Assembly: GCF_004570345.1 (NCBI RefSeq)
Contig: NZ_SPQM01000190.1
Coordinates: 1-7,371, forward strand
Length of the DNA stretch: 7,371 nt
DNA from: Blastococcus sp. CT_GayMR20
GTDB lineage: Bacteria > Actinomycetota > Actinomycetes > Mycobacteriales > Geodermatophilaceae
Reading direction: 5' to 3'
A program made the position numbers and the translations under genes. Below the pieces are notes generated by a model. It was not told the origin of the DNA, did not search any database, and saw nothing but the letters and a program-made list of their open reading frames with translations. Shown one piece after another: positions 1-6,367 of this stretch (positions are counted from its first letter, which is position 1; every line of letters starts with the position of its first letter).

Positions 1-331
1 CGCCGACCCGGCCGCTCAGCACGCTGGCCACGACGTTGCGCGCCGTCTCATGGGTGGCGCTGGGCAGCAGGCCGACCGCGGCCAACCGGTCGCCGAGCTC
101 CGGCTCAGAGCCTGCTCGCAGGCGGCGGAGCTGGACGTTCCCCCGGCTGGTCAGCTCGAGTGTGCCGTCGCCGAGCTCGCGCGCGGCCGCGCTCAGGGTC
201 CGCAGCTGTACCCGGGTCAGGGCACCTCCGGGAACCCGCACCCGCGCCAGGGCGCCGTCGGCAGCGGGGTGCGTCTGCAGCGCGCCGGGGCACGCGTCCA
301 CCCGGTCGCGGGGCGGGCGGGGAACGGTCAT
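1..331 (-). CDS. cobG: Precorrin-3B synthase CobG, N-terminal part (runs off left edge)
   Basis: CobG is the O2-dependent Fe-S enzyme of the aerobic cobalamin pathway; it converts precorrin-3A to precorrin-3B. Only the first 110 residues are in the window. Read on the minus strand from an ATG at 331-329, the protein begins with the family opening: R8-D-R-V-D-A-C-P-G16 and a H21-P-A-A-D-G26 stretch. It continues through the nitrite/sulfite-reductase ferredoxin-like half-domain, with L60-T-S-R-G-N-V-Q-L68 and a later H94-E-x2-R98-N-V-V-A-S-x2-S106-G107. The C-terminal siroheme and 4Fe-4S ligand cysteines would lie outside. The ATG sits where the homology begins, but the ribosome site before it is weak (CGGGG only). 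The gene is divergent from cobN with a 199-base gap, so its promoter must lie under or beside the cobN riboswitch DNA. The related SirA/NirA reductases are the main alternative, but the neighbouring cobN favours CobG. Confidence 0.88.
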   Translation of the reverse strand, partial: MTVPRPPRDRVDACPGALQTHPAADGALARVRVPGGALTRVQLRTLSAAARELGDGTLELTSRGNVQLRRLRAGSEPELGDRLAAVGLLPSATHETARNVVASVLSGRVG

Positions 332-361
332 GGCCCCGGCGAGGCTACTGCGGCCAGGAGT

Positions 362-500
362 GCCAGGTACGGTCCCGTCATCACGGCAGTCAGCGAGGAA
401 GTCGGTGCAAGGCCGACGCGGTCCCGCCACTGTGAGCCCGGCTCCGCACATCCAGGAGCGTGGGTGAGCCAGACACTCCGGCTGCCGTGCCCGACGACCC
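362..500 (+). ncRNA. Cobalamin (AdoCbl) riboswitch upstream of cobN
   Basis: A classic B12 riboswitch core is visible. GAGGAAGTCGGTGCAAGG (395-412) is followed by CCGACGCGGTCCCGCCACTG (413-432), and the B12 box GAGCCAGACACTC lies at 466-478. Supporting helices are CACGGCAG (382-389) with CTGCCGTG (482-489), a P2-like 8-bp helix that brackets the core; GTCGG (401-405) with CCGAC (413-417); and GCTCC (441-445) with GGAGC (455-459). The outer ends are approximate because P1 is weak: GGT 371-373 with ACC 497-499 and GTC 377-379 with GAC 493-495. It lies directly upstream of cobN on the same strand. By analogy with known B12 riboswitches it should repress cobN when adenosylcobalamin is bound, most likely by hiding the ribosome site, since no U-tract terminator is seen. 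Confidence 0.93.
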
Positions 501-523
501 GGGGCGCGGACCCCGAGTGAGGA
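500..523 (+). promoter_or_regulatory. Putative riboswitch expression platform and cobN ribosome binding site
   Basis: A 5-bp hairpin, CGGGG (500-504) with CCCCG (511-515) around loop CGCGGA, stands between the riboswitch core and the Shine-Dalgarno GAGGA (519-523). That Shine-Dalgarno lies 7 bases before the GTG at 531 and fixes the cobN start. The segment GGACC (508-512) can pair with GGTCC (420-424) in the L5-like loop. This resembles the L5-L13 kissing contact known in this class. The pairing and its role are inferred. Confidence 0.5.
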
Positions 524-530
524 ACGCGCC

Positions 531-3500
531 GTGAGCGACCCCGCCTTCGCCCTGCTGTCCACCAGCGACACCGACCTGCTCTCCGCGCGGGCCTCGGGCG
601 CCGGTTGGCGGCTGGGCAATCCCGCCCGGCTCGACGGATCCGGCCTCGCCGCCGTGGTCGAGGGCAGCGCGGTCGTCGTCGTCCGCATCCTGGGGGTCCG
701 GCGGCAGTACGAGGAGCTGCTGGCTCCGCTGCTGGCCGGGCCCGCGCCCGTCGTCGTGCTCGGCGGGGAGCAGGTGCCCGACGCCGAGCTCATGGAACTT
801 TCCACCGTGCCGATGGGCGTCGCGACAGAGGCGCACGGCTACCTCGCGCAGGGCGGGCCCGACAACCTCACCCAGCTGCACCGCTTCCTCTCCGACACCG
901 TGCTGCTGACCGGTGAGGGGTTCGAGCCGCCGCGCGTCGCGCCCGACTGGGGCGTGCTCTCCCGGGAGCCACGCCGCACGGACGGTCCGACCGTCGCCGT
1001 CCTCTACTACCGGGCGCACCACCTGGCCGGGAACACCGCGTTCGTGGAATCGGTGTGCGGGGCGGTCGAGGACGCCGGCGGCCAGGCGCTCCCGGTCTTC
1101 ACCGCGTCGCTGCGGTCGGTCGACCCAGGACTGCTGGAGACGCTGCGGAGCGCGGACGCCATGGTCGTCACGGTGCTCGCGGCCGGTGGCGCGCGGCCGG
1201 CCACCGCGCAGGCAGGTGGGGACGACGGTGCCTGGGACGTCGGCGAGCTCGCTGCTCTCGACGTGCCGGTGATCCAGGGTCTGTGCCTGACGCGGTCGCG
1301 CGAGGAGTGGGCCGCCGACGACGACGGGCTCTCACCTCTCGACGTCGGTAACCAGGTGGCGATCCCGGAGTTCGACGGCCGGCTGATCAGCGTGCCGTTC
1401 TCCTTCAAGGAGACCGACGCCGACGGGCTGACGCACTACGTCGCCGATCCCGAGCGGGCAGCCCGGGTGGCCGGCACCGCGGTGTCCCACGCCCGCTTGC
1501 GGCACACCCCGCCCGGCGAGCGCCGGATCGTCGTGATGCTGTCGGCCTACCCGACCAAGCACGCACGCATCGGCAACGCGGTCGGCCTGGACACACCCGC
1601 GTCCGTCGTCCGCCTGCTCGCCGCGATGGCCGGGCAGGGCTACGACATCGGGCCCCTCGACGCTCCCGACGCCCTCCCGGGCGTGGCCGACCTCGACGGC
1701 GACGCCCTGGTGCACGCCCTCATCGCGGCCGGCGGTCAGGACGCCGACTGGCTCACCGAGGAGCAGCTCTCGGGCAACCAGGTCCGGATCCCCGCGGCGG
1801 AGTACCGAACTTTCTTCGCGACCCTGCCCGCCGACCTCCGCGAGGCGATGGAGCAGCACTGGGGCCCGGCCCCCGGGACGCTCTTCGTGGACGGGGAGGA
1901 CATCGTCTTCGCCGCGTTGCGGGCGGGCAACGTCGTGGTGATGGTGCAGCCGCCGCGTGGCTTCGGGGAGAACCCGATCGCCATCTACCACGACCCGGAC
2001 CTGCCGCCGTCCCACCACTATCTGGCGGCGTACTGGTGGCTGCGTTCGGTCTTCGGGGCGCACGCCCTGGTGCACGTGGGCAAGCACGGCAACCTCGAGT
2101 GGCTGCCCGGAAAGACCGTGGGGCTGTCCGCCTCGTGCGGGCCGGATGCCGCACTCGGCGACCTGCCACTGGTCTACCCGTTCCTGGTCAACGACCCCGG
2201 TGAGGGGTCGCAGGCCAAGCGCCGGGCGCACGCGACGCTGGTCGACCACCTGGTGCCGCCGATGGCGCGAGCCGACTCCTACGGCGACATCGCGCGGCTG
2301 GAGCAGCTGCTCGACGAGCACGCCAACATCGCGGCGATGGACCCCGGCAAGCTGCCCGCCGTCCGGGCGCAGATCTGGACCCTGCTCCAGGCGGCCAAGC
2401 TCGACTCCGACCTGGGGCTGAACGAGCGGCCGGCGGACGACCACTTCGACGAGATGATCCTGCACGTCGACGGGTGGCTCTGCGAGATCAAGGACTCGCA
2501 GATCCGCGACGGTCTCCACGTGCTCGGGACACCGCCGGCCGGGCAGAGCCGCGTCGACCTGGTGCTCGCCATGCTCCGTGCCCGGCAGATCTGGGGCGGT
2601 TCCGTCGCGCTGCCGGGCCTGCGCGAGGCCCTCGGCCTCACCGAGGACGGCACCGCCGGACTGCAGGCGACCGACGCCGTCGAGGCGCAGGCGGAAGCGC
2701 TGGTCAGCGGCATGGAGGCACGCGGCTGGACCGGTGACGCCGTGGCCGACGTCGTGCGCGAGGTGCTCGGGAAGGAGGACGACGCCGTGGCCGCCGTCCT
2801 CCGATTCGCCGTCGACGAGGTCGTGCCCCGGCTGGAGCGCACCACCGACGAGCTGGACGCAACCCTGCACGCCCTCGAGGGCGGCTACGTGCCCGCGGGA
2901 CCCTCGGGATCGCCGCTGCGCGGGCTGATCAACGTGCTGCCGACGGGCCGGAACTTCTACTCCGTCGATCCGCGCGCGGTGCCCTCGCGGCTGGCCTGGG
3001 AGACGGGGCAGTCGATGGCGGAGTCCCTCGTCGACCGCTACCGGGCCGACACGGGGGAGTACCCGCGCTCGGTGGGGCTGTCGGTCTGGGGCACGTCGGC
3101 CATGCGCACCTCGGGCGACGACATCGCCGAGGTGCTCGCCCTTCTGGGGGTCCGCCCGGTGTGGGACGAGGCGTCGCGGCGGATCACCGGCCTGGAACCC
3201 ATCCCGCTCGACGAGCTGGGCCGGCCGCGGATCGACGTCACCGTGCGGATCAGCGGCTTCTTCCGGGACGCGTTCCCGCACGTGGTGACCATGCTGGACG
3301 ACGCCGTGACGCTCGCGGCCTCCCTCGACGAGGCCGACGACGCGAACTTCGTGAAGGCCCACGTCGACGCCGACCTGGCCACGCACGGCGACCGGCGGCG
3401 GGCGACCACCCGGGTCTTCGGCTCCAAGCCCGGCGCCTACGGGGCGGGACTGCTGTCGCTGATCGACTCCCGGAACTGGCGCGGGGACGCCGACCTGGCC

Positions 3501-4151
3501 GAGGTCTACGCGGTGTGGGGCGGCTACGCGTACGGCCGCGACCTGGACGGCGTGCAGGCCCGGCCGGACATGGAGGCCGCCTACAAGCGGATCGCCGTGG
3601 CGGCCAAGAACGTCGACACCCGCGAGCACGACATCGCCGACTCCGACGACTACTTCCAGTACCACGGCGGCATGGTCGCGACGGTCCGCGCGCTGACCGG
3701 GACCGCACCGGCCGCCTACATCGGCGACTCCACCCGGCCGGAGTCGGTCCGCACGCGCTCGCTGACCGAGGAGACCGCACGCGTGTTCCGCGCGCGGGTG
3801 GTCAACCCGAAGTGGCTGGCGGCCATGCGCCGGCACGGCTACAAGGGGGCGTTCGAGCTGGCTGCCACCGTCGACTACCTGTTCGGCTACGACGCCACGA
3901 CCGGCGTGGTGCCCGACTGGATGTACGAGAAGCTCGCGCAGACCTACGTGCTCGACCCGGAGAACCGCGAGTTCATGGAGACGTCGAACCCGTGGGCGCT
4001 GCACGGGATCGCCGAGCGGCTGCTGGAAGCGGTCGACCGGAAGATGTGGGCCGAGCCCGACCCGGCGCTGCTCGCCGAGCTGCAGCAGGCCTATCTCGAC
4101 ACCGAAGGGGACCTGGAGGGCGGCGAGTCGCCCGCCCGCATCGGCTCGTGA
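531..4151 (+). CDS. cobN: Cobaltochelatase large subunit CobN
   Basis: CobN is the large, porphyrinoid-binding subunit of ATP-dependent aerobic cobaltochelatase. With CobS/CobT, or ChlI/ChlD-type AAA+ partners in many actinobacteria, it inserts Co2+ into hydrogenobyrinic acid a,c-diamide in the cytoplasm. The 1206-residue product matches the usual actinobacterial length, so it looks complete. Landmarks: an N-terminal domain with repeated V-V-V/V-V-L-G-G-E motifs to about 110; V155-A-V-L-Y-Y-R-A-H-H164; the family hallmark H515-V-G-K-H-G-N-L-E-W-L-P-G-K528; a V852-W-G-T-S-A-M-R859 block; Y993-A-V-W-G-G-Y-A-Y-G-R1003; and a C-terminus ending M-W-A-E-P-D-P then T-E-G-D-L-E, typical of CobN. The start is GTG with GAGGA 7 bases upstream, behind a cobalamin riboswitch. 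No partner subunit is in the window. Magnesium chelatase BchH/ChlH is the main paralogue, but the divergent cobG and the B12 riboswitch settle the assignment. Confidence 0.97.
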   Translation: MSDPAFALLSTSDTDLLSARASGAGWRLGNPARLDGSGLAAVVEGSAVVVVRILGVRRQYEELLAPLLAGPAPVVVLGGEQVPDAELMELSTVPMGVATEAHGYLAQGGPDNLTQLHRFLSDTVLLTGEGFEPPRVAPDWGVLSREPRRTDGPTVAVLYYRAHHLAGNTAFVESVCGAVEDAGGQALPVFTASLRSVDPGLLETLRSADAMVVTVLAAGGARPATAQAGGDDGAWDVGELAALDVPVIQGLCLTRSREEWAADDDGLSPLDVGNQVAIPEFDGRLISVPFSFKETDADGLTHYVADPERAARVAGTAVSHARLRHTPPGERRIVVMLSAYPTKHARIGNAVGLDTPASVVRLLAAMAGQGYDIGPLDAPDALPGVADLDGDALVHALIAAGGQDADWLTEEQLSGNQVRIPAAEYRTFFATLPADLREAMEQHWGPAPGTLFVDGEDIVFAALRAGNVVVMVQPPRGFGENPIAIYHDPDLPPSHHYLAAYWWLRSVFGAHALVHVGKHGNLEWLPGKTVGLSASCGPDAALGDLPLVYPFLVNDPGEGSQAKRRAHATLVDHLVPPMARADSYGDIARLEQLLDEHANIAAMDPGKLPAVRAQIWTLLQAAKLDSDLGLNERPADDHFDEMILHVDGWLCEIKDSQIRDGLHVLGTPPAGQSRVDLVLAMLRARQIWGGSVALPGLREALGLTEDGTAGLQATDAVEAQAEALVSGMEARGWTGDAVADVVREVLGKEDDAVAAVLRFAVDEVVPRLERTTDELDATLHALEGGYVPAGPSGSPLRGLINVLPTGRNFYSVDPRAVPSRLAWETGQSMAESLVDRYRADTGEYPRSVGLSVWGTSAMRTSGDDIAEVLALLGVRPVWDEASRRITGLEPIPLDELGRPRIDVTVRISGFFRDAFPHVVTMLDDAVTLAASLDEADDANFVKAHVDADLATHGDRRRATTRVFGSKPGAYGAGLLSLIDSRNWRGDADLAEVYAVWGGYAYGRDLDGVQARPDMEAAYKRIAVAAKNVDTREHDIADSDDYFQYHGGMVATVRALTGTAPAAYIGDSTRPESVRTRSLTEETARVFRARVVNPKWLAAMRRHGYKGAFELAATVDYLFGYDATTGVVPDWMYEKLAQTYVLDPENREFMETSNPWALHGIAERLLEAVDRKMWAEPDPALLAELQQAYLDTEGDLEGGESPARIGS

Positions 4152-4153
4152 CG

Positions 4154-4190
4154 GGAGAGGCCCCCGTCGGAATCCGACAGGGGCCTCTCC
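4154..4190. terminator. Long stem-loop between cobN and tRNA-His, probable bidirectional terminator
   Basis: GGAGAGGCCCC (4154-4164) pairs perfectly with GGGGCCTCTCC (4180-4190), 11 bp. After one C-A mismatch a further 5 bp follow, GTCGG (4166-4170) with CCGAC (4174-4178), closing on AAT. It starts 2 bases after the cobN stop codon and ends 3 bases before the encoded CCA of the convergent tRNA-His. There is no U-tract on either strand, as is common for actinobacterial hairpin terminators. It can serve cobN and the tRNA transcript from opposite sides. Confidence 0.8.
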
Positions 4191-4193
4191 ACG

Positions 4194-4270
4194 TGGGGTG
4201 AGTGACGGGGCTCGAACCCGCGACACCCAGGATCACAACCTGGTGCTCTACCAACTGAGCTACACCCACC
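4194..4270 (-). tRNA. tRNA-His (anticodon GTG)
   Basis: On the minus strand all four arms fold. Acceptor GTGGGTG pairs with CACTCAC (one G-U). The D-stem is GCTC/GAGC with loop AGTTGGTA. The anticodon stem CCAGG/CCTGG closes loop TTGTGAT, with GTG at plus-strand bases 4236-4234. The T-stem GCGGG/CCCGT carries loop TTCGAGC. The base before position 1 is G (4270) and position 73 is C (4197). This is the extra G-1:C73 pair that identifies histidine tRNA to HisRS. CCA is encoded (4196-4194). The total is 77 bases with G-1 and CCA, matching the usual bacterial tRNA-His length. Confidence 0.97.
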
Positions 4271-4311
4271 ACGTCCCGGCCGGACGCGAGCGCCGGTGGG
4301 GAACCGGAGCA

Positions 4312-4317
4312 ACGATA
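4312..4317 (-). promoter_or_regulatory. Possible -10 box for tRNA-His
   Basis: TATCGT on the minus strand fits the actinobacterial TANNNT -10 pattern and lies 41 bases before the tRNA 5' end. I see no good -35 box. The tRNA could instead be processed from an orn read-through transcript, so this is tentative. Confidence 0.3.
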
Positions 4318-4353
4318 CCGGAGACGGTCCGCCGCCCGGTGGGCCCGGGGGAG

Positions 4354-4375
4354 CGGCACGGCTCACGCCGTGCCG
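4354..4375 (-). terminator. Hairpin with GUGA tetraloop over the orn stop codon
   Basis: A perfect 9-bp inverted repeat, CGGCACGGC and GCCGTGCCG, closes a 4-base loop. In the orn mRNA this loop reads GUGA, a GNRA-class tetraloop, and its UGA (4365-4363) is the stop codon of orn. No U-tract follows. It may terminate transcription or protect the mRNA 3' end, and it separates orn from tRNA-His. Confidence 0.6.
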
Positions 4376-5031
4376 GCGGCATCCTCCGCGGGGTTCGCGT
4401 CGCCCGACGCGAGCAGCTCGGCGAACGAGCCGACGACCTCGTCGGCGGCGTTCTTCGCCTGCTCGCTGTTCGGCCCCGGCGCCGGCACGAACAGGGTGCG
4501 GCGGTAGTAGGCCAGCTCGCGCACCGACTCGATGATGTCGGCGAGCGCCCGGTGGGCCAGGCCCTTCGGCGGCTGGGCGAAGTAGACGCGCGGGAACCAG
4601 CGGCGGGCCAGCTCCTTCACCGAGGAGACGTCGACCATGCGGTAGTGCAGGTGGTCGTCGAGCTCGGGCATGTCCCGGGCGAGGAAGCCGCGGTCGGTGC
4701 CGATGGAGTTGCCGCAGAGCGGTGCGGTGCGGCGCTCGGGCACCCAGCGCTTGATGTAGGCCAGCAGCTGCTGCTCGGCCTCGGCGACGCTCAGGGTCGA
4801 GGCGCGGACGGCGTCGGTGAGCCCCGACTTCCGGTGCATCTCGACGACGACCTCGTTCATCCCGTCCAGGTCGGCGTCGTCCGCCGAGATGATCAGGTCC
4901 AGGCCCGGGTCGAGGACGTTGAGCTCGGAGTCGGTCACGAGCACCGCGACCTCGATCAGCTTGTCCTTGACGATGTCCAGGCCGGTCATCTCGCAGTCGA
5001 TCCAGACCAGGTGCCCTGCGCTCTCTGCCAC
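4363..5031 (-). CDS. orn: Oligoribonuclease Orn
   Basis: Orn is a cytoplasmic 3'-5' exoribonuclease that finishes RNA decay by degrading 2-5-nt fragments, including pGpG from c-di-GMP turnover. The 222-residue protein shows the DEDDh exonuclease set: D12 and E14 in [10 protein letters not shown]; a central N59-E-V-V-V-E-M-H; D113 in [11 protein letters not shown]; and H160 with D165 in H-R-A-L-A-D-I. The core is family-length to about residue 185. A short Ala/Glu-rich tail follows, as in other actinobacterial Orn. The start is GTG at 5031-5029, placed at the point where the family homology begins. There is no convincing Shine-Dalgarno, but a -10-like TACTGT ends 8 bases before the start codon, suggesting a leaderless mRNA. 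The next gene downstream on the same strand is tRNA-His. The gene is divergent from the membrane protein at 5177. Confidence 0.96.
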   Translation of the reverse strand: MAESAGHLVWIDCEMTGLDIVKDKLIEVAVLVTDSELNVLDPGLDLIISADDADLDGMNEVVVEMHRKSGLTDAVRASTLSVAEAEQQLLAYIKRWVPERRTAPLCGNSIGTDRGFLARDMPELDDHLHYRMVDVSSVKELARRWFPRVYFAQPPKGLAHRALADIIESVRELAYYRRTLFVPAPGPNSEQAKNAADEVVGSFAELLASGDANPAEDAAGTA

Positions 5032-5039
5032 GTCGCCCG

Positions 5040-5045
5040 ACAGTA
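5040..5045 (-). promoter_or_regulatory. Putative -10 box of a leaderless orn promoter
   Basis: TACTGT on the minus strand fits TANNNT. Transcription starting about 7 bases downstream would fall at or within 2 bases of the orn GTG (5031). Together with the poor ribosome site this predicts a leaderless orn mRNA. No clear -35 box is seen. Confidence 0.4.
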
Positions 5046-5110
5046 CGCACCGTCCGCACCGCGTGCCCCGCCTGCCCGGGCACTACCGCACCGGCTGGTG
5101 CCGCGCCATT

Positions 5111-5145
5111 CGGAGGGTCGGAATCGGCGGCTCCGCCGCTAGGGT
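5111..5145 (+). promoter_or_regulatory. Putative promoter of the membrane-protein gene
   Basis: CGGAGGGTCGGAA (5111-5123) is followed after 16 bases by TAGGGTCGG (5140-5148). TAGGGT fits the actinobacterial -10 pattern TANNNT and would give a start near 5152, about 25 bases before the GTG. The same 13-base block occurs upstream of the gene at 6533 with nearly the same spacing to TAGCGTCGG. Between the two boxes lies the inverted repeat CGGCGG-CT-CCGCCG (5125-5138). Which sigma factor would use it is unknown; GGAA in the upstream block recalls ECF-type -35 elements. Confidence 0.5.
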
Positions 5146-5176
5146 CGGGGGAGTCCACCGAGTCGAGGAAGTTCCC

Positions 5177-6367
5177 GTGCCCTCTCCTGCTGCACCCGCC
5201 CCCGCTCTTCCGGCGGTCCCGTCGGCACCGGGTTCCCTGCTCGCCGGGGTCGCCCACCCCATCGCCCTGATCCGCTGGTTCTGGGCCGCCTACCTGACCC
5301 CGGGACGCCCCGGCCGGGCGACGACGCAGACCGAGCTGCGGTGGATCTACACCGCCTGGCTGGGCGCCTTCCTCCTCAAGATGCTGGGGTCGACCTGGGA
5401 CGTCTCCTGGCACTTCCGGTGGCTGCGCGACGACCTGGCCCCGCCGCACCTGCTCAACTCCGCCGGCACCGCGGTCGTCATCGGCCTCGTCGTCTTCCAC
5501 AGCTACACCGGCTACGGCGTCGACCGCCGCGCCCTGCGCCTCATGCAGTGGGGCATCGGCATGTTCCTCATCGCCGTCCCGATCGACATCCTCAACCACC
5601 GCATCAACGGGCTGGACATCACCAGCTGGAGCCCCAGCCACGCCCTGCTGTACCTGGGGACGGCGGTCATGCTGGCCGGCGCCATCCGCGGGTGGTGGCT
5701 CTACGCCGCGCCCGGCAGCATCCGGGACCTGGTCTCACTCGGCCTGTGGCTGTTCTTCGTCGAGAACGCGCTCTTCCCGAACCAGCACCAGGAGTACGGC
5801 GTCCTGTCGCTGGAGGCCTACGACGCGGGGCGGACGACGGCCGAGCCCCAGCTGCTGGACTTCGCGGCGTCGCAGGGCCAGTCGCCGGAGATGTTCATGC
5901 TGCCGGTGCCGTCCTGGGTGCACCCGGCGTGGCTGATCTGCGCCGGGCTGCTGTCGCTGGTGATCGCCCGGAAGGTCGTCGGTCTGCGCTGGACCGCCAC
6001 GGCCATCGCCGGCACCTACCTGCTGTACCGGGCGGTCATGTGGCTGGTCCTGGTCGGCATGGGCTTCCCGCCGTCCGTGCTGCCGCTGGTCCTCCTCGTG
6101 GGTGCCGTGCTCGTCGACCTGGCCGTCACCCACCGGGTGCCCGGCTGGCTCGCGGGGCCGCTCGTGACCGGCGTCGTCTACGGCGTCGCGGTCGGCCAGG
6201 AGGCACTGGGGCTGCTCCCGCCGTGGAACTGGTGGTCGGTGCTGCCGGTCGCCGTCGGCTTCAGCGTCCTGTGGGCCGGCGTGGACCTGTCCGCCCGCAG
6301 CGGCTGGCTGGCCCGCTGGGCGGCCGCCGACGGGCCGTCCGTTTCACGGGAGCCCGCGCACGTCTGA
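5177..6367 (+). CDS. Polytopic membrane protein with paired D-x3-H...P-x-H motifs (PmoC/AmoC-like signature)
   Basis: I do not recognise a named family. The 396-residue protein has an Ala/Pro-rich N-terminus (to about 22) and some 8-10 hydrophobic segments, roughly at 57-72, 90-110, 118-139, 153-176, 181-200, 247-266, 270-294, 297-315, 321-345 and 350-370. Two charged motifs sit at membrane edges: W74-D75-V-S-W-H79, R84-D85, P89-P-H91; and D137-I-L-N-H141, S152-P-S-H155. Each is followed by L-x-x-x-G-T-A-V. D-x3-H-x(11-13)-H resembles the metal sites of PmoC/AmoC (CuC and CuD in the methane enzyme). A third polar stretch is E196-N-A-L-F-P-N-Q-H204-Q-E206, then W247-V-H249-P. The start is GTG with GAGGAAG at 5165-5171; longer in-frame extensions overlap orn and are not credible. 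No pmoA or pmoB is in the window. Metal binding is inferred and the function is unknown. Confidence 0.85.
   Translation: MPSPAAPAPALPAVPSAPGSLLAGVAHPIALIRWFWAAYLTPGRPGRATTQTELRWIYTAWLGAFLLKMLGSTWDVSWHFRWLRDDLAPPHLLNSAGTAVVIGLVVFHSYTGYGVDRRALRLMQWGIGMFLIAVPIDILNHRINGLDITSWSPSHALLYLGTAVMLAGAIRGWWLYAAPGSIRDLVSLGLWLFFVENALFPNQHQEYGVLSLEAYDAGRTTAEPQLLDFAASQGQSPEMFMLPVPSWVHPAWLICAGLLSLVIARKVVGLRWTATAIAGTYLLYRAVMWLVLVGMGFPPSVLPLVLLVGAVLVDLAVTHRVPGWLAGPLVTGVVYGVAVGQEALGLLPPWNWWSVLPVAVGFSVLWAGVDLSARSGWLARWAAADGPSVSREPAHV

Noticed and set aside
36..520. Overlapping plus-strand open frames across the cobG 5' end and the riboswitch
   Set aside because: They run antisense to cobG, whose frame has clear homology, and then through the structured riboswitch. 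No credible ribosome site or domain.
390..1022. Minus-strand open frame covering the riboswitch and the start of cobN
   Set aside because: Shadow of cobN with low-complexity composition and no known domain.
1332..4226. A 964-codon open frame on the minus strand antisense to cobN
   Set aside because: Its product is low-complexity and rich in Arg, Gly, Val and His, with no recognisable domain. It mirrors cobN codon bias (G/C third positions leave few stops in the complementary frame), while cobN has family motifs along its entire length.
4817..5176. In-frame N-terminal extension of the membrane protein to an ATG at 4817
   Set aside because: It would overlap orn by over 200 bases, reads as Ser/Arg/Pro-rich filler, and lies upstream of the GAGGAAG ribosome site and promoter-like boxes that favour the GTG at 5177.
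4091..5641. A 516-codon minus-strand frame spanning tRNA-His, orn and part of the membrane-protein gene
   Set aside because: It crosses a tRNA gene and overlaps orn in another frame. The product is Arg/Pro/Gly-rich and shows no family signature.
5177..6367. Calling the membrane protein a true methane or ammonia monooxygenase subunit
   Set aside because: Only the two metal-site motifs match. Length and helix number differ, and no pmoA/amoA or pmoB/amoB is present. A PmoC-like signature is all the sequence supports.
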